In this document: one piece after another, positions 34,453 through 43,291 of the stretch | Layout: each line of letters starts with the position of its first letter | How positions within the stretch are numbered: the stretch's first letter is position 1 | Source: Neorhodopirellula pilleata | GTDB lineage: Bacteria > Planctomycetota > Planctomycetia > Pirellulales > Pirellulaceae | Direction: 5' to 3' | Assembly (NCBI RefSeq): GCF_007859915.1 | Contig: NZ_SJPM01000004.1 | Location: forward strand, 244,881-308,880 | DNA: 64,000 nucleotides | Position numbers and translations under genes: made by a program | Notes under the pieces: model-generated | Told to the model about the DNA's origin: nothing | The model's database searches: none | Seen by the model: only the letters and a program-made list of their open reading frames with translations

Positions 34453-35061
34453 ATGGGTCATTACACAGGTCCTAAAGCCCGAATCAACCGTCGTTTGGGC
34501 ACGATGCTTTACGAAACCGCCGGTGCCACCCGCGCCCTCGATCGCCGCAACACGCCTCCGGGAATGCACACCCGTGGACGTCGGCCGAGTAACTACGGCT
34601 TGGCGTTGATGGAAAAACAAAAGATCAAGCACTATTACGGCTTGGGCGAGCGTCAACTGCGACGTTACTTTGATTTGGTGGGTCGAAAGTCGGGCAACAC
34701 CGGTGAATTGTTGCTTTTGATGTGCGAGCGTCGTTTAGACAACGTCGTCCGCCGCGTCGGTTTCACCAAAACCCGTCCGCAAGCTCGCCAAGGGATCGTT
34801 CACGGTCACTTCTGCGTCAACGGCATCAAGGTCACCAAGCCTGGTTATACGCTGCGTGCTGGTGACATCATCGAAGTTCGCGGCCGCGAAAACCTGAAAA
34901 ACCTCTACCGTGGTGTGATCGCTAACTCGCCTCCGGACGGGCTCGATTGGGTGTCGTTCGACAGCGAAGGTTTGCGGGCGACCGTCTTGAGCCTTCCCGG
35001 ACCCGTCGACATCAGTCTTCCGGTGGACGCGAACAGCGTCGTCGAATTCTTGTCACGCTAA
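34453..35061 (+). CDS. rpsD: 30S ribosomal protein S4
   Basis: Primary binder of 16S rRNA in small-subunit assembly. The N-terminus MGHYTGPKARINRRLG, the central S4 RNA-binding region CERRLDNVVRRVGF and RQGIVHGHFCVNGIKV, and the C-terminal SLPGPVDISLPVDANSVVEF are all typical. 202 residues. It is not in the usual alpha operon with rpsM, rpsK and rpoA but stands alone, 21 bp before the dihydrolipoamide dehydrogenase gene. An in-frame TTG-free leader with GAGAGAAC precedes the ATG. Confidence 0.97.
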   Translation: MGHYTGPKARINRRLGTMLYETAGATRALDRRNTPPGMHTRGRRPSNYGLALMEKQKIKHYYGLGERQLRRYFDLVGRKSGNTGELLLLMCERRLDNVVRRVGFTKTRPQARQGIVHGHFCVNGIKVTKPGYTLRAGDIIEVRGRENLKNLYRGVIANSPPDGLDWVSFDSEGLRATVLSLPGPVDISLPVDANSVVEFLSR

Positions 35062-35082
35062 GTCCTTTTAGTCGAAAACCTC

Positions 35083-36510
35083 ATGCACGCTTCAGTAGTA
35101 GTTCTCGGCGGCGGCCCTGGTGGGTACGCTGCCGCTTTCTTGGCCGCCGACGAAGGTCTCGACGTGGCGATCGTCGAATCCGAACCGCGACTCGGGGGCA
35201 CGTGCTTGTTGCGCGGTTGTATCCCCAGCAAGGCGTTATTGCACGTCGCTAAAGTTATCGGCGAGGTCGAAGAACTCAGGCATGAGTGGGGAGTCGAATA
35301 TTCAGGCAAACCCTCGATCGATATCGACGCCGTTCGCGCCCGAAAAGACAAAGTCATCTCCAACCTGACCGGCGGCCTGGGCAACCTCGCCAAACGTCGG
35401 GGCGTGAAAGTGATCCAAGCTCGGGGCACGTTCGTCAGCTCCGGCGAACTGAAGCTCGAAGGCGATCACGAATCGATCCCCGAGGGCGGTTCGATTACGT
35501 TCGATCATTGCATCTTGGCGACAGGCAGCGTTCCTGCCATGCCACCGAGTTTTGACATCGGTAGCGACCGCGTGATGGACAGCACGGGAGCCTTGAATCT
35601 TAAGGACATTCCCGAATCACTACTCGTCATCGGTGGTGGCTACATCGGATTGGAAATGGGCACCGTTTATGCCCATTTAGGTTCCAAGGTCAGCGTTGTC
35701 GAACTCGCCGAAGGCTTGTTGCCCGGTGCCGACCGTGACTTGGTCAAACCGCTCGCCAAGAAGATGGAAGCGTTGTGCGAAGGTCGCATTTATTTGAACA
35801 CCAAGGTCGGTTCGATCGGCGAAGTCGATGACCAAGTCGAAGTCACGTTCGAAGGCCCAGGCAAATTCGGTCACGAGCGATTTGATCGGGTTTTGGTCAG
35901 CGTCGGTCGCCGTCCGGTCACCCGCGGTTTGGGTTTGGAAAACACCCAAGTCGTCGTCAATGATCGCGGATTTGTTGAGTGCGATAAGCAACAACGCACC
36001 GCCGATCCCAAAATTTTCGCAATCGGCGACGTTGCAGGCGATCCCATGTTGGCGCACAAAGCGACCCACGAGGGACGCGTAGCGGCGGAAGTCATCGCGG
36101 GCAAGGCGGTCGAGTTTGACAAGATCGCGATCCCAGCGGTCGTCTTCACCGATCCCGAAATCGCTTGGGCGGGGCTCACCGAAGAGGAAGCCAAACGAGA
36201 CGGACGCAACGTCAGCGTCGAAGTCTACCCGTGGGCGGCCAGCGGTCGGGCTCAAGCACTTAACATCACCAACGGTTTGACCAAGTGGTTGGTCGATCCG
36301 GAAACCAACCGCGTGGTCGGTTGCGGGATCGTCGGCAGTGGCGCGGGCGAATTGATCGCCGAGGCGGCTTTGGCAATCGAGATGGGTTGCGAGGTTACCG
36401 ACATTACCGAGACGGTTCACCCGCACCCGACGCTCAGCGAAACGTTGATGAACGCAGGCGAGGTCTACTTCGGTACGGCCACCGAGATTTACAAACCCAA
36501 AAAGAAGTAG
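35083..36510 (+). CDS. lpdA: Dihydrolipoyl dehydrogenase
   Basis: FAD-dependent E3 subunit of the 2-oxoacid dehydrogenase and glycine cleavage complexes. FAD-binding VVVLGGGPGGYAAAFL at the N-terminus, the redox disulfide in GGTCLLRGCIPSK (Cys41 and Cys46), NAD-binding LVIGGGYIGLEMGTVYAHLG, and the C-terminal catalytic His-Glu in ETVHPHPTLSE. 475 residues, standard. No E1 or E2 genes are nearby. The last codons are Lys-Lys-TAG, and that TAG is part of the GTAG tetranucleotide of the first REP unit of the adjoining array, so the repeat reaches into the gene. Confidence 0.96.
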   Translation: MHASVVVLGGGPGGYAAAFLAADEGLDVAIVESEPRLGGTCLLRGCIPSKALLHVAKVIGEVEELRHEWGVEYSGKPSIDIDAVRARKDKVISNLTGGLGNLAKRRGVKVIQARGTFVSSGELKLEGDHESIPEGGSITFDHCILATGSVPAMPPSFDIGSDRVMDSTGALNLKDIPESLLVIGGGYIGLEMGTVYAHLGSKVSVVELAEGLLPGADRDLVKPLAKKMEALCEGRIYLNTKVGSIGEVDDQVEVTFEGPGKFGHERFDRVLVSVGRRPVTRGLGLENTQVVVNDRGFVECDKQQRTADPKIFAIGDVAGDPMLAHKATHEGRVAAEVIAGKAVEFDKIAIPAVVFTDPEIAWAGLTEEEAKRDGRNVSVEVYPWAASGRAQALNITNGLTKWLVDPETNRVVGCGIVGSGAGELIAEAALAIEMGCEVTDITETVHPHPTLSETLMNAGEVYFGTATEIYKPKKK

Positions 36511-36795
36511 GCTGGGTCGCAGCGATAGCGGAGACCCGGCATGGCGTTGGGCGAACCGATTTGATTGGTGGTTCCTGCCGGGTGTTCGTCGCAGAGCCTC
36601 CTCCACCCAGCCTACGTCGGTCGCGAAGTAGGCTGGGTCGCAGCGATAGCGGAGACCCGGCATGGCGTTGGGCAAACCGAGTTGATTGGTGGTTCCTGCC
36701 GGGTGTTCGTCGCAAAGCCTCCTCCACCCAGCCTACGGCGGTCGCAAAGTAGGCTGGGTCGCAGCCGCTTCGGCGGAGACCCGGCATCCCTGCTA
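36507..36795. repeat. REP/BIME array, left part (three units)
   Basis: Type A REP units begin with GTAGGCTGGGTCGCAGCGAT at 36507 and 36628, with a diverged copy at 36749 (GCAGCCGCTTCGGC core). The first two are paired with an inverted type B REP (on the minus strand GTAGGCTGGGTGGAGGAGGC), giving a 121-bp period. Each REP can fold into a hairpin just after the GTAG, as in RAYT-linked REPs. The third unit runs into the 3' end of the transposase gene at 36796. Open frames through this block encode only translated repeat. Confidence 0.93.
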
Positions 36796-37356
36796 TCAAG
36801 GTTCGCCCCAACTAGGTTTCGTAGACTTCAGGCTCTCAGGGCATTCCCCGCCCCAATGCAATTCGTAATGGCCTTCGCGAACAAATCGATGGAACGAAGA
36901 CCAAGGGTAATCAACGACTCGTTTTACAAGTTCATGCTTTCGCGGGTTCCAATGAATGTAGTCCGCACAACGATGGAGGTCGTCTTCGTCTTGAACGGTA
37001 TGTTCCCAAAACCTCGGTTGCCAGATTCCGTGCTGATTCTTTTTTCGTTCGGCTTCGGTAACCTCGACTTCCGAATACCCTGCCTCCAACCATCGTCGCG
37101 TGAACCCCGATTTGATTCGTTGGATTCGCATGGAATAGCGGAAGTCACCGGTGGGAAGCGACATCATGAGATGAAAGTGATCCGGTAATAGCACCGCCGC
37201 AACCAGCTTAAAACGATGAGGCCGCCAAACATCCAGGATCGACTCTCGAAGAAGATCACGTCCCTCGTCGGTAGTGAGTATCGGCTGGCGTTGGTATGTC
37301 ACCAGTGTAAGAAAATAAGTTCCGCCCGGCACGAACCAACGCCGATAGTCCGACAT
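36796..37356 (-). CDS. REP-associated tyrosine transposase (RAYT, TnpA-REP)
   Basis: Y1-HUH single-strand transposase of the IS200/RAYT group, which cuts and joins REP sequences. The HUH pair is His60 and His62 in LLPDHFHLMM, the catalytic Tyr is Tyr133 in CADYIHWNP (equivalent to Tyr115 of the E. coli protein), and WQPRFWEH at 112-119 is a RAYT signature. The N-terminal SDYRRWFVPGGTYFLTL also matches. Start ATG 37356 has AGGAG six bases upstream; the longer frame to 37428 is REP sequence. It is flanked by diverged REP units (36749 and 37390) and lies inside its probable substrates. All catalytic residues are present, so it may be active. Confidence 0.93.
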   Translation of the reverse strand: MSDYRRWFVPGGTYFLTLVTYQRQPILTTDEGRDLLRESILDVWRPHRFKLVAAVLLPDHFHLMMSLPTGDFRYSMRIQRIKSGFTRRWLEAGYSEVEVTEAERKKNQHGIWQPRFWEHTVQDEDDLHRCADYIHWNPRKHELVKRVVDYPWSSFHRFVREGHYELHWGGECPESLKSTKPSWGEP

Positions 37357-37389
37357 GGCGAACTCCTGGTTTAGGTAGTATGGATTCAA

Positions 37390-38468
37390 GTAGGCTGGGT
37401 CGAAGCCGCTTCGGCGCAGACCCGGCATGTGAATGAATGAACAAGCTTACCCCAGACCCTCCGCCGGGTGTTCGTCGCAGAGCCTCCTCCACCCAGCCTA
37501 CATCGGTCACCAAGTAGGCTGGGTCGCAGCGATAGCGGAGACCCGGCACGGTGTTGGGCGAACCAATTTGATTGGCGGGTCCTGCCGGGTGTTCGTCGCA
37601 GAGCCTCCTCGACCCAGCCTACGTCGGTCGCAAAGTATGCTGGGTCGCAGCGATAGCGGAGACCCGGCATGGCATTGGGCAAACCGAGTTGATTGGTGGT
37701 TCCTGCCGGGTGTTCGTCGCAAAGCCTCCTCCACCCAGCCTACGTGGGACGCGAAGTAGGCTGGGTCGCAGTGATAGCGGAGACCCGGCATGGCATTGGG
37801 CAAACCGAGTTGATTGGTGGTTCCTGCCGAGTGTTCGTCGCAGAGCCTCCTCCACCCAACCTACGTCGGTCGCGAAGTAGGCTGGGTCGCAGCGATAGCG
37901 GAGACCCGGCATGGCGTTGGGCAAACCGAGTTGATTGGTGGTTCCTGCCGGGTGTTCGTCGCAGAGCCTCCTCCACCCAGCCTACGTCGGTCGCCAAGTA
38001 GGCTGGGTCGCAGCGATAGCGGAGACCCGGCATGGGTTGGGCGAACCAAGTTGATTGGTGAGTCCTGCCGGGTGTTCGTCGCAAAGCCTCCTCCACCCAG
38101 CCTACGTCGGTCGGCAAGTAGGCTGGGTCGCAGCGATAGCGGAGACCCGGCATGGCGTTGGGTGAACCGATTTGATTGGTGGTTCCTGCCGGGTGTTCGT
38201 CGCAGAGCCTCCTCCACCCAGCCTACGTCGGTCGCAAAGTAGGCTGGGTCGCAGCGATAGCGGAGACCCGGCATGGCGTTGGGCAAACCAAGTTGATTGG
38301 TGGCTCCTGCCGGGTGTTCGTCGCAAAGCCTCCTCCACCCAGCCTACATCGGTCACCAAGTAGGCTGGGTCGCAGCGATAGCGGAGACCCGGCATGGCGT
38401 TGGGCGAACCAAGTTGATTGGTGAGTCCTGCCGGGTGTTCGTCGCAGAGCCTCCTCCACCCAGCCTAC
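37390..38468. repeat. REP/BIME array, right part (nine units)
   Basis: Type A REP starts lie at 37390, 37514, 37635, 37756, 37877, 37998, 38118, 38239 and 38360. The intervals are 124, then 121, 121, 121, 121, 120, 121 and 121 bp. Each is followed by a short spacer containing TTGATTGG and an inverted type B REP ending CCCAGCCTAC. The unit at 37635 has GTAT instead of GTAG, and the one at 37390 has the diverged CCGCTTCGGC core. The last CTAC ends at 38468, three bases before the stop codon of the minus-strand gene at 38472, so the array fills the whole convergent gap. No credible gene lies in it. Confidence 0.95.
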
Positions 38469-38471
38469 GGG

Positions 38472-39581
38472 TTAATCGATTAGGTTTTGGGGCTTGCCTG
38501 GCTTGGGCGGCTCCTTCGGTTGTGGCGGTCCCAGTTCGATGTCTCCGGGGACCCAACTGGTGTATTCCCAATTGTCCGCGACGGCTTCCCATCCGGCTAG
38601 TAACCCCATCTCGCTGCAAACCCGTCGCGCCGTCACGTAGACTCCGAAACTGTCCGGGGCCACAAAGAAGCGTGCGTAGGCCTTCGTCGGATCGATCGTC
38701 GTCATCGCCTTGCGAAACTGCGAACGTGGGTTCTTGAGTTCTTCGTCTGTGGCACCTTTGCCTTCGAGCGGAATGAACTTCAAACGTAAATAGCGATTTC
38801 CAGCGATGAAGTACTCGACGTTGAAATATCGATCGCTGTCATCGAGCCGTTCCCACTTTTCACCGAATGCTTTCGGATCGATGCCCGCTTCAGGATCTCG
38901 GTCCAGTTTAAAACGGGCGATCAATTGACGGGCCTTCGCTTCGGCCCGTTCTCGAAATGGGTCGGAGAGAATCGGGTAGACCTGGTCGTTCTTACAAAAG
39001 AAAATCAACTGCTTTGCACCCGGCGGTGGCGGGCGTGGGTTCGGGATACTGACCTCGATGTCAGCCGGCGCTTCGGTCTTAGGGGTCCGCGCCAACCTTG
39101 CTTTCAATTCGGCGCGACGTTCCAACGAACTCTCCACGACCGCTTTGAGTTCTTCTCGTTTCGCCTCGGTGTCCTCGATCTCTTTCTTTCTTTTTTCCGC
39201 CATCTCGCGGTCCTGTTGGATCTTGATGGCGAACTCGTTCTTCTGTTTCTCTTTTTCTTCGAGTAGCTTGCGTCGTCGTTCGAGCAGCTCTTTTTTTCGC
39301 TCCAGTTCAGCGAGTTGTTTCTCGGCGTCGATTGAAAGCGGATCGACGAGCACACTTTCGAGGTCTTCCTTTTCCTCTTCTTTTTCGGCGAGTTGTTTTT
39401 TCAATTCGGCAAGCGTTTCGGCATCCACGGTGCTTTCGGTCGTGATGCGGGCGACGACTTCCGCCACGCTCATTTGCGTGACGATTAGAATCAGCACCAA
39501 GATGCCGACGACATTCGTCATTGTATCAAGCAGTGAGTCGAGGCCGCCGTCATCATCGTCGTCAGGTTTGCGTCGAGCCAT
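38472..39581 (-). CDS. Coiled-coil membrane protein, third gene of a proton-channel operon
   Basis: After a charged start (MARRKPDDDDDGGLDSLLDT) comes one membrane helix (about 23-40, MTNVVGILVLILIVTQM), a long Glu/Lys coiled coil (about 55-165), and a globular C-terminal half (about 185-345) that I do not recognise. The layout with a conserved Asp before the single helix resembles ExbD/TolR/MotB proteins. It is 5 bp downstream of a gene with the same plan and shares the operon with a MotA/TolQ/ExbB homologue. A C-terminal Pro-rich tail ends the protein. Confidence 0.7.
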   Translation of the reverse strand: MARRKPDDDDDGGLDSLLDTMTNVVGILVLILIVTQMSVAEVVARITTESTVDAETLAELKKQLAEKEEEKEDLESVLVDPLSIDAEKQLAELERKKELLERRRKLLEEKEKQKNEFAIKIQQDREMAEKRKKEIEDTEAKREELKAVVESSLERRAELKARLARTPKTEAPADIEVSIPNPRPPPPGAKQLIFFCKNDQVYPILSDPFRERAEAKARQLIARFKLDRDPEAGIDPKAFGEKWERLDDSDRYFNVEYFIAGNRYLRLKFIPLEGKGATDEELKNPRSQFRKAMTTIDPTKAYARFFVAPDSFGVYVTARRVCSEMGLLAGWEAVADNWEYTSWVPGDIELGPPQPKEPPKPGKPQNLID

Positions 39582-39586
39582 CGTAT

Positions 39587-40396
39587 CTACTCCTGATTGA
39601 CGAACGCGCTGAGGTCGATCCGACCCTGGCCGACGACCGGCAACTTGCCGTTTCGAATTTCTCGGTCATCGCAAATCTTCTTGCAGCGGTTGTACGTGTT
39701 CAACCCGTCGCTACGGACCAAATAGATGATGGTATCGTTCGTTCCATTGGCAACCAAATTCAATAGGTCCAAGAACGTCTTGTCGGTCGTCAGATCATTG
39801 ACACGAATCCGTTTGGGCGGATCGACATGGTGCATCACGATGGAATCGGCGGCGCACTCAACGAAGTGAGGTTTGAAATCCAAACCGCTGCCTTGGGGCA
39901 ACACCGTGACGTTCGCTTCGCTGGTTGAGGTGCGGCTTTCGAGTTCCTTTTCGAGTTGAGCGAGTTCTTCTTTCAACGCCTCGGCTTGGGATTCCATGTC
40001 GGCGGCGGTCTCACGTAGTTTCTCGTCGACGGCCGGGATCACAATCTTGACGGCTTCTTGTTCGGCAAGTTCTCTTTCGACTTCTTCGAGTTCGGTTAAC
40101 AGTTCTTGCAATTCGGTGATCGTCATGTTGAGAGTGGCTCGCTGTTCGCGGAGTTTTAAAGCCGACGAATTCGTTTTGGAGATCTCGAGCTTGAGTTGTT
40201 CGACTTGTTCCTCGGCTTCATTGAGTTCCTTTTCTTTCTGTTCGTACTCCTCGATCATGGCGACGTCGGGCGTGTCTGTTTGGGCCAGCGCCAGCGTTGC
40301 GATCATCATCGTCAAAACACCGATCACCGACGCGATAATGCTCAAAAAGGGGAACAACGAGATATCATCGTCGTTGTCACGCCGTCGGCGACCCAT
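39587..40396 (-). CDS. Coiled-coil membrane protein, ExbD/MotB-like partner
   Basis: N-terminal RRRRDNDDD, one membrane helix (about 13-38, ISLFPFLSIIASVIGVLTMM), a coiled coil (about 45-160), and a C-terminal domain of about 100 residues beginning near VTVLPQGSGLDFKPHFVECA. The last part resembles the soluble domain of the downstream protein in secondary-structure pattern but not in obvious sequence. The ATG overlaps the TGA of the channel gene (TGATG). Probably the stator or transducer partner of that channel. Confidence 0.7.
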   Translation of the reverse strand: MGRRRRDNDDDISLFPFLSIIASVIGVLTMMIATLALAQTDTPDVAMIEEYEQKEKELNEAEEQVEQLKLEISKTNSSALKLREQRATLNMTITELQELLTELEEVERELAEQEAVKIVIPAVDEKLRETAADMESQAEALKEELAQLEKELESRTSTSEANVTVLPQGSGLDFKPHFVECAADSIVMHHVDPPKRIRVNDLTTDKTFLDLLNLVANGTNDTIIYLVRSDGLNTYNRCKKICDDREIRNGKLPVVGQGRIDLSAFVNQE

Positions 40397-42123
40397 CAGA
40401 CTTTCCTCCCGTTACGTCGACTGGATTTCGCGTTTCGTCCGAACCAGCCTCGTTTGGCGGGCGTTTCGACAGCGGATGTTTGCACAGGAACTTGTTGAAT
40501 GACAACCTGTTGTTGGCCGAGTTGCGTTAGCACACTGCTGAGGCTCGCCAGTCCCGTCTGCACACCGCCGAGATGTTCGGTCAGCGTCACGCCGGTCTTT
40601 TCAAACGTTTCGTTGACTTGGTTCTGCAACGTTGCGGTTTGTTCGGCGAGTGACGTTAAGTTGGCTTGGATCTTGTCGGCCGCGTTGGCCATTTGATCGA
40701 GCTGCGCCTGCAGCCGGGCTTGTTGATCGAGTTGTTGTTTGTGCAAGACGGCGACATGCTTTTGTTGTTGTTGCTCGATACGTTGGTTGACTTCGTCCCA
40801 GCCTTTGCTGACTTGGGACGTCAGTCGGCCGCCGATCGCGTCGAGTTTTTCGAGCCATCGCTCCATTTCGGCGTGCTGTGTGCCGAGGGCTTGCTCGACC
40901 GCTTCGCGGAACACTTGCGTGTCACCGCCGCCACCGCCGGCCCCACGCTCAGCACCGCCTTCGCGGCCGTCATTGAGTCGTCGCAACAGGTTCTCGTTGC
41001 AGTACTCGTCGACCCGCGTGATGATGTCTTCTTCGGACTTTTGAAGCGCCGAGGCGGGGATCTTGACCAACATGCTCATGATCAACGCCAACAACGTCGT
41101 ATCAAAGGCCGTACCCAGACCTCCGAAGACTTCTTGGAGGGCCGACTTCATCGCATCCATGTTGCCGCCACCGGAGAGGCTTCCGGCCAAACTCGCCACG
41201 GCGGCGCTGACCCCCATGACGGTCCCGATAAAACCGAGGATCGGCAGCGCCCAGATAAACACCTTCAAAATCGTGTAGCTGCCCGCGACGTTGTTGGCAT
41301 CGATTTCAGATTGCGATTCCATCATCGTGACGGTTTCGGCGGCACTCTTGCGGACGCGAAAATGTTCGATACCGCGGACGACCCGATTGACTAGAAAGCT
41401 ATCGCTGCTCGCACCGGGAAGTTCATTGATGTGCGAGATGAATCCGTCGAGCGACTCGGGAGTGATCTCCGGTGAGACTTCCGTCGGCAGGACGTCGAGC
41501 AACATCGCATTGCGTTGTTCGTTAAGCCGCAACCATTTGAGAACCAAGATCGCAACGGCCCAGAACATCAATAGTGTTGTTGGGTAGGGAACCGGGCCCC
41601 GAGCGATGAACAAATCGGACAGCGCTGTGCCGCTCATGGCGAACATGACGCCGTACCATACCAACGTCAGGGCAGCTCCGATCAATCCCGATAGCACCAA
41701 GCTGATGTCACTGCTGGCGGCATCATTGGAGGATTGAAACCAGCTTTTTTGAGCCCGTTTGCGACGGACGACCTTCCCCTTTTTCTTCGGTTCGACTTGA
41801 ACCGCAGGAGCAACTTTGGCGGTTCGTGGAGCCGTTGTCACTGCGTCGGTCTTCACTGCGTCGGTCTTCACTTGGGGGGGCGTATTGATCGCCGGCCCGG
41901 TGTTGATCGCAGGTGTCGTGTTGATGGCTGGATCTGGAGAAGGCGACCCCGTGTTGATTTCAGGAAGAGCGGGAGTATCCGCCGTGGGCTCCTCCGGCGG
42001 GGAGTCAGGAATCCGCACGGTCTCGCGGCAATAGGGGCAGGCCCGGCTCTTGCCGCATAGGTTGTCGGACACCTTCAGCGATTTACCGCATCCGGGGCAC
42101 GGGATTTTAAAAAAAATGGCCAT
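40396..42123 (-). CDS. MotA/TolQ/ExbB-type proton channel with N-terminal zinc ribbon
   Basis: Two CxxC pairs near the N-terminus (FKIPCPGCGK, then RACPYCRETV) form a zinc ribbon at about 5-37. A Pro/Thr-rich linker of about 90 residues follows, then two membrane helices (about 160-215) and the MotA/ExbB core at about 285-380, with the characteristic helices WALPILGFIGTVMGVSAA and GTAFDTTLLALIMSML. The C-terminal 180 residues are coiled coil (QQQQKHVAVLHKQQLDQQAR). Start ATG 42123 puts the zinc ribbon at the start; the frame is open to 42198. Likely uses proton flow to drive an envelope process; the target is not evident. Confidence 0.85.
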   Translation of the reverse strand: MAIFFKIPCPGCGKSLKVSDNLCGKSRACPYCRETVRIPDSPPEEPTADTPALPEINTGSPSPDPAINTTPAINTGPAINTPPQVKTDAVKTDAVTTAPRTAKVAPAVQVEPKKKGKVVRRKRAQKSWFQSSNDAASSDISLVLSGLIGAALTLVWYGVMFAMSGTALSDLFIARGPVPYPTTLLMFWAVAILVLKWLRLNEQRNAMLLDVLPTEVSPEITPESLDGFISHINELPGASSDSFLVNRVVRGIEHFRVRKSAAETVTMMESQSEIDANNVAGSYTILKVFIWALPILGFIGTVMGVSAAVASLAGSLSGGGNMDAMKSALQEVFGGLGTAFDTTLLALIMSMLVKIPASALQKSEEDIITRVDEYCNENLLRRLNDGREGGAERGAGGGGGDTQVFREAVEQALGTQHAEMERWLEKLDAIGGRLTSQVSKGWDEVNQRIEQQQQKHVAVLHKQQLDQQARLQAQLDQMANAADKIQANLTSLAEQTATLQNQVNETFEKTGVTLTEHLGGVQTGLASLSSVLTQLGQQQVVIQQVPVQTSAVETPAKRGWFGRNAKSSRRNGRKV

Positions 42124-42263
42124 CTTCAATCTTGGAATTCGGGAAGTTTGCCCCTGAAAGCGAACGAGGCGGGCGGACCGAAGGACGCGGAGCCCCAAAT
42201 GACGCGGAGCCCCAGTATAACTGCTCGTTGGCCGCGCGACTTCCCGTTTCGTTCTCCCGATGC

Positions 42264-42914
42264 TTACAAGGGGATGGCCCGGATCAGCTCGCCGCTGGCA
42301 TTTCCGACTTCGATCGTCTTCGGATTGTCGGAGAGGCGGAACGTTAGCGGGAACGTTTGCAATTCGATGTGGACGGGTTGTGAGAACGTATTGACCGTCA
42401 CCGGTTTGAGCCGCGATGGCGAGTCGGGGCCGTTTTCTCGAGTCGATCGATACAACGTCAATTGCCAGGGATCACGGTCGATCACCAACAATTCACGCGT
42501 GCCAACTTCGGCGTAGAAGTCCAGTTTATCGAGCGTTCGATCGCCCGGGCTAACAACCTCGATGGCGAATTCCGGTCCACCGAACCAGTGGCTATGACGG
42601 TCTTCGGCGTTCGTTTGGGCGGAGAAGACAAGCACATCGGGGACGCGATAATTTTTGGTCCAATCGGTCGGCCGATCGCTCACGTTCGCCCCCGTGAAGG
42701 TTTTGCCGAGATCCTGCCAATCGACGATCGCGCAGATCGCGGCGGACAACTGTGTCGCGAGACTTTGATGTTCGTTGTTGGCGATCGGCGACATCATATA
42801 AACTCCATCCCAAACTTCGTCAAAACGATCCGCACGCCGAGCCTTTCGCTCGGCGATCAGCTGATCGGCAACGATCGGGTCATTGATCATCAGTGAGGTC
42901 ATCTTGGCTCCCAA
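42264..42914 (-). CDS. Uma2-family (DUF820) putative nuclease
   Basis: PD-(D/E)XK-like protein of the Uma2/DUF820 family, 216 residues. RFDEVWDGVYMMSP and HQSLATQLSAAI form the N-terminal half, and YRVPDVLVFS with FAIEVVSPGD gives the presumed Asp and Glu-x-Val catalytic strand (the usual Glu-x-Lys is altered). LDFYAEVGTRELLVID is also typical. These genes are expanded in planctomycetes and cyanobacteria; no biological role is established. It stands alone between the proton-channel operon and an inverted repeat. Confidence 0.85.
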   Translation of the reverse strand: MGAKMTSLMINDPIVADQLIAERKARRADRFDEVWDGVYMMSPIANNEHQSLATQLSAAICAIVDWQDLGKTFTGANVSDRPTDWTKNYRVPDVLVFSAQTNAEDRHSHWFGGPEFAIEVVSPGDRTLDKLDFYAEVGTRELLVIDRDPWQLTLYRSTRENGPDSPSRLKPVTVNTFSQPVHIELQTFPLTFRLSDNPKTIEVGNASGELIRAIPL

Positions 42915-42948
42915 TAAGGGGTATCGCGAAAGGTTCCGTCGACGATTT

Positions 42949-43050
42949 AGAACCTATCCGAAAAGGGGTCTGACCCTTTGGAGGCGAGTCGTTATTCATT
43001 CGTTTGAGGGTATCGCCGGAGAGGGTCAGACCCCTTTTCGGATAGGTTCT
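42949..43050. repeat. 29-bp perfect inverted repeat
   Basis: The arm 42949-42977 (starts AGAACCTATCCGAAAAGG, ends GACCCT) is exactly complementary to 43022-43050; the loop is 44 bp. A perfect 29-bp match is unlikely by chance and looks like a miniature dispersed element or a strong hairpin. It lies between the Uma2 start and the candidate RNA. From 43051 to 43276 I see no gene; a small GTCGCG/CGCGAC palindrome is at about 43187-43204. Confidence 0.85.
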
Positions 43051-43291
43051 TATTCTAGCGACGCGGCCTCGAGGGAACGGGGCATCGCCATGAAAATGCC
43101 GAGAAACCTGATAAATCGTTTCAAAAACCCGCGAACCCGATTTCTCTTGCCCTCGTCTTGACCCTTGACGATAATGTCGTCACCGGGTCGCGATACGCGT
43201 CGCGACAAAACTTCCGTACGTGCGGCTTGTCCGTTCTGGTTGGCACCTGGACGAGTCGGCGTCAAACCATGTTTCTAAAGGAGGTGATCAA

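Noticed and set aside
36507-38468. Possible CRISPR array or repetitive protein family
   Set aside because: The units are about 121 bp with palindromic ends and near-identical spacers, not 24-40 bp repeats with unique spacers, and no cas genes are near. Frames of about 60-140 codons on both strands are translations of the same repeat and have no start signals.
43182-43230. Fragment of a group II intron domain V or of 16S rRNA
   Set aside because: CGTACGTGCGG and AAAGGAGGTGATC recall these RNAs, but neighbouring bases do not continue the match: no domain V GAAA hairpin beside the first, no 16S helix 45 beside the second.
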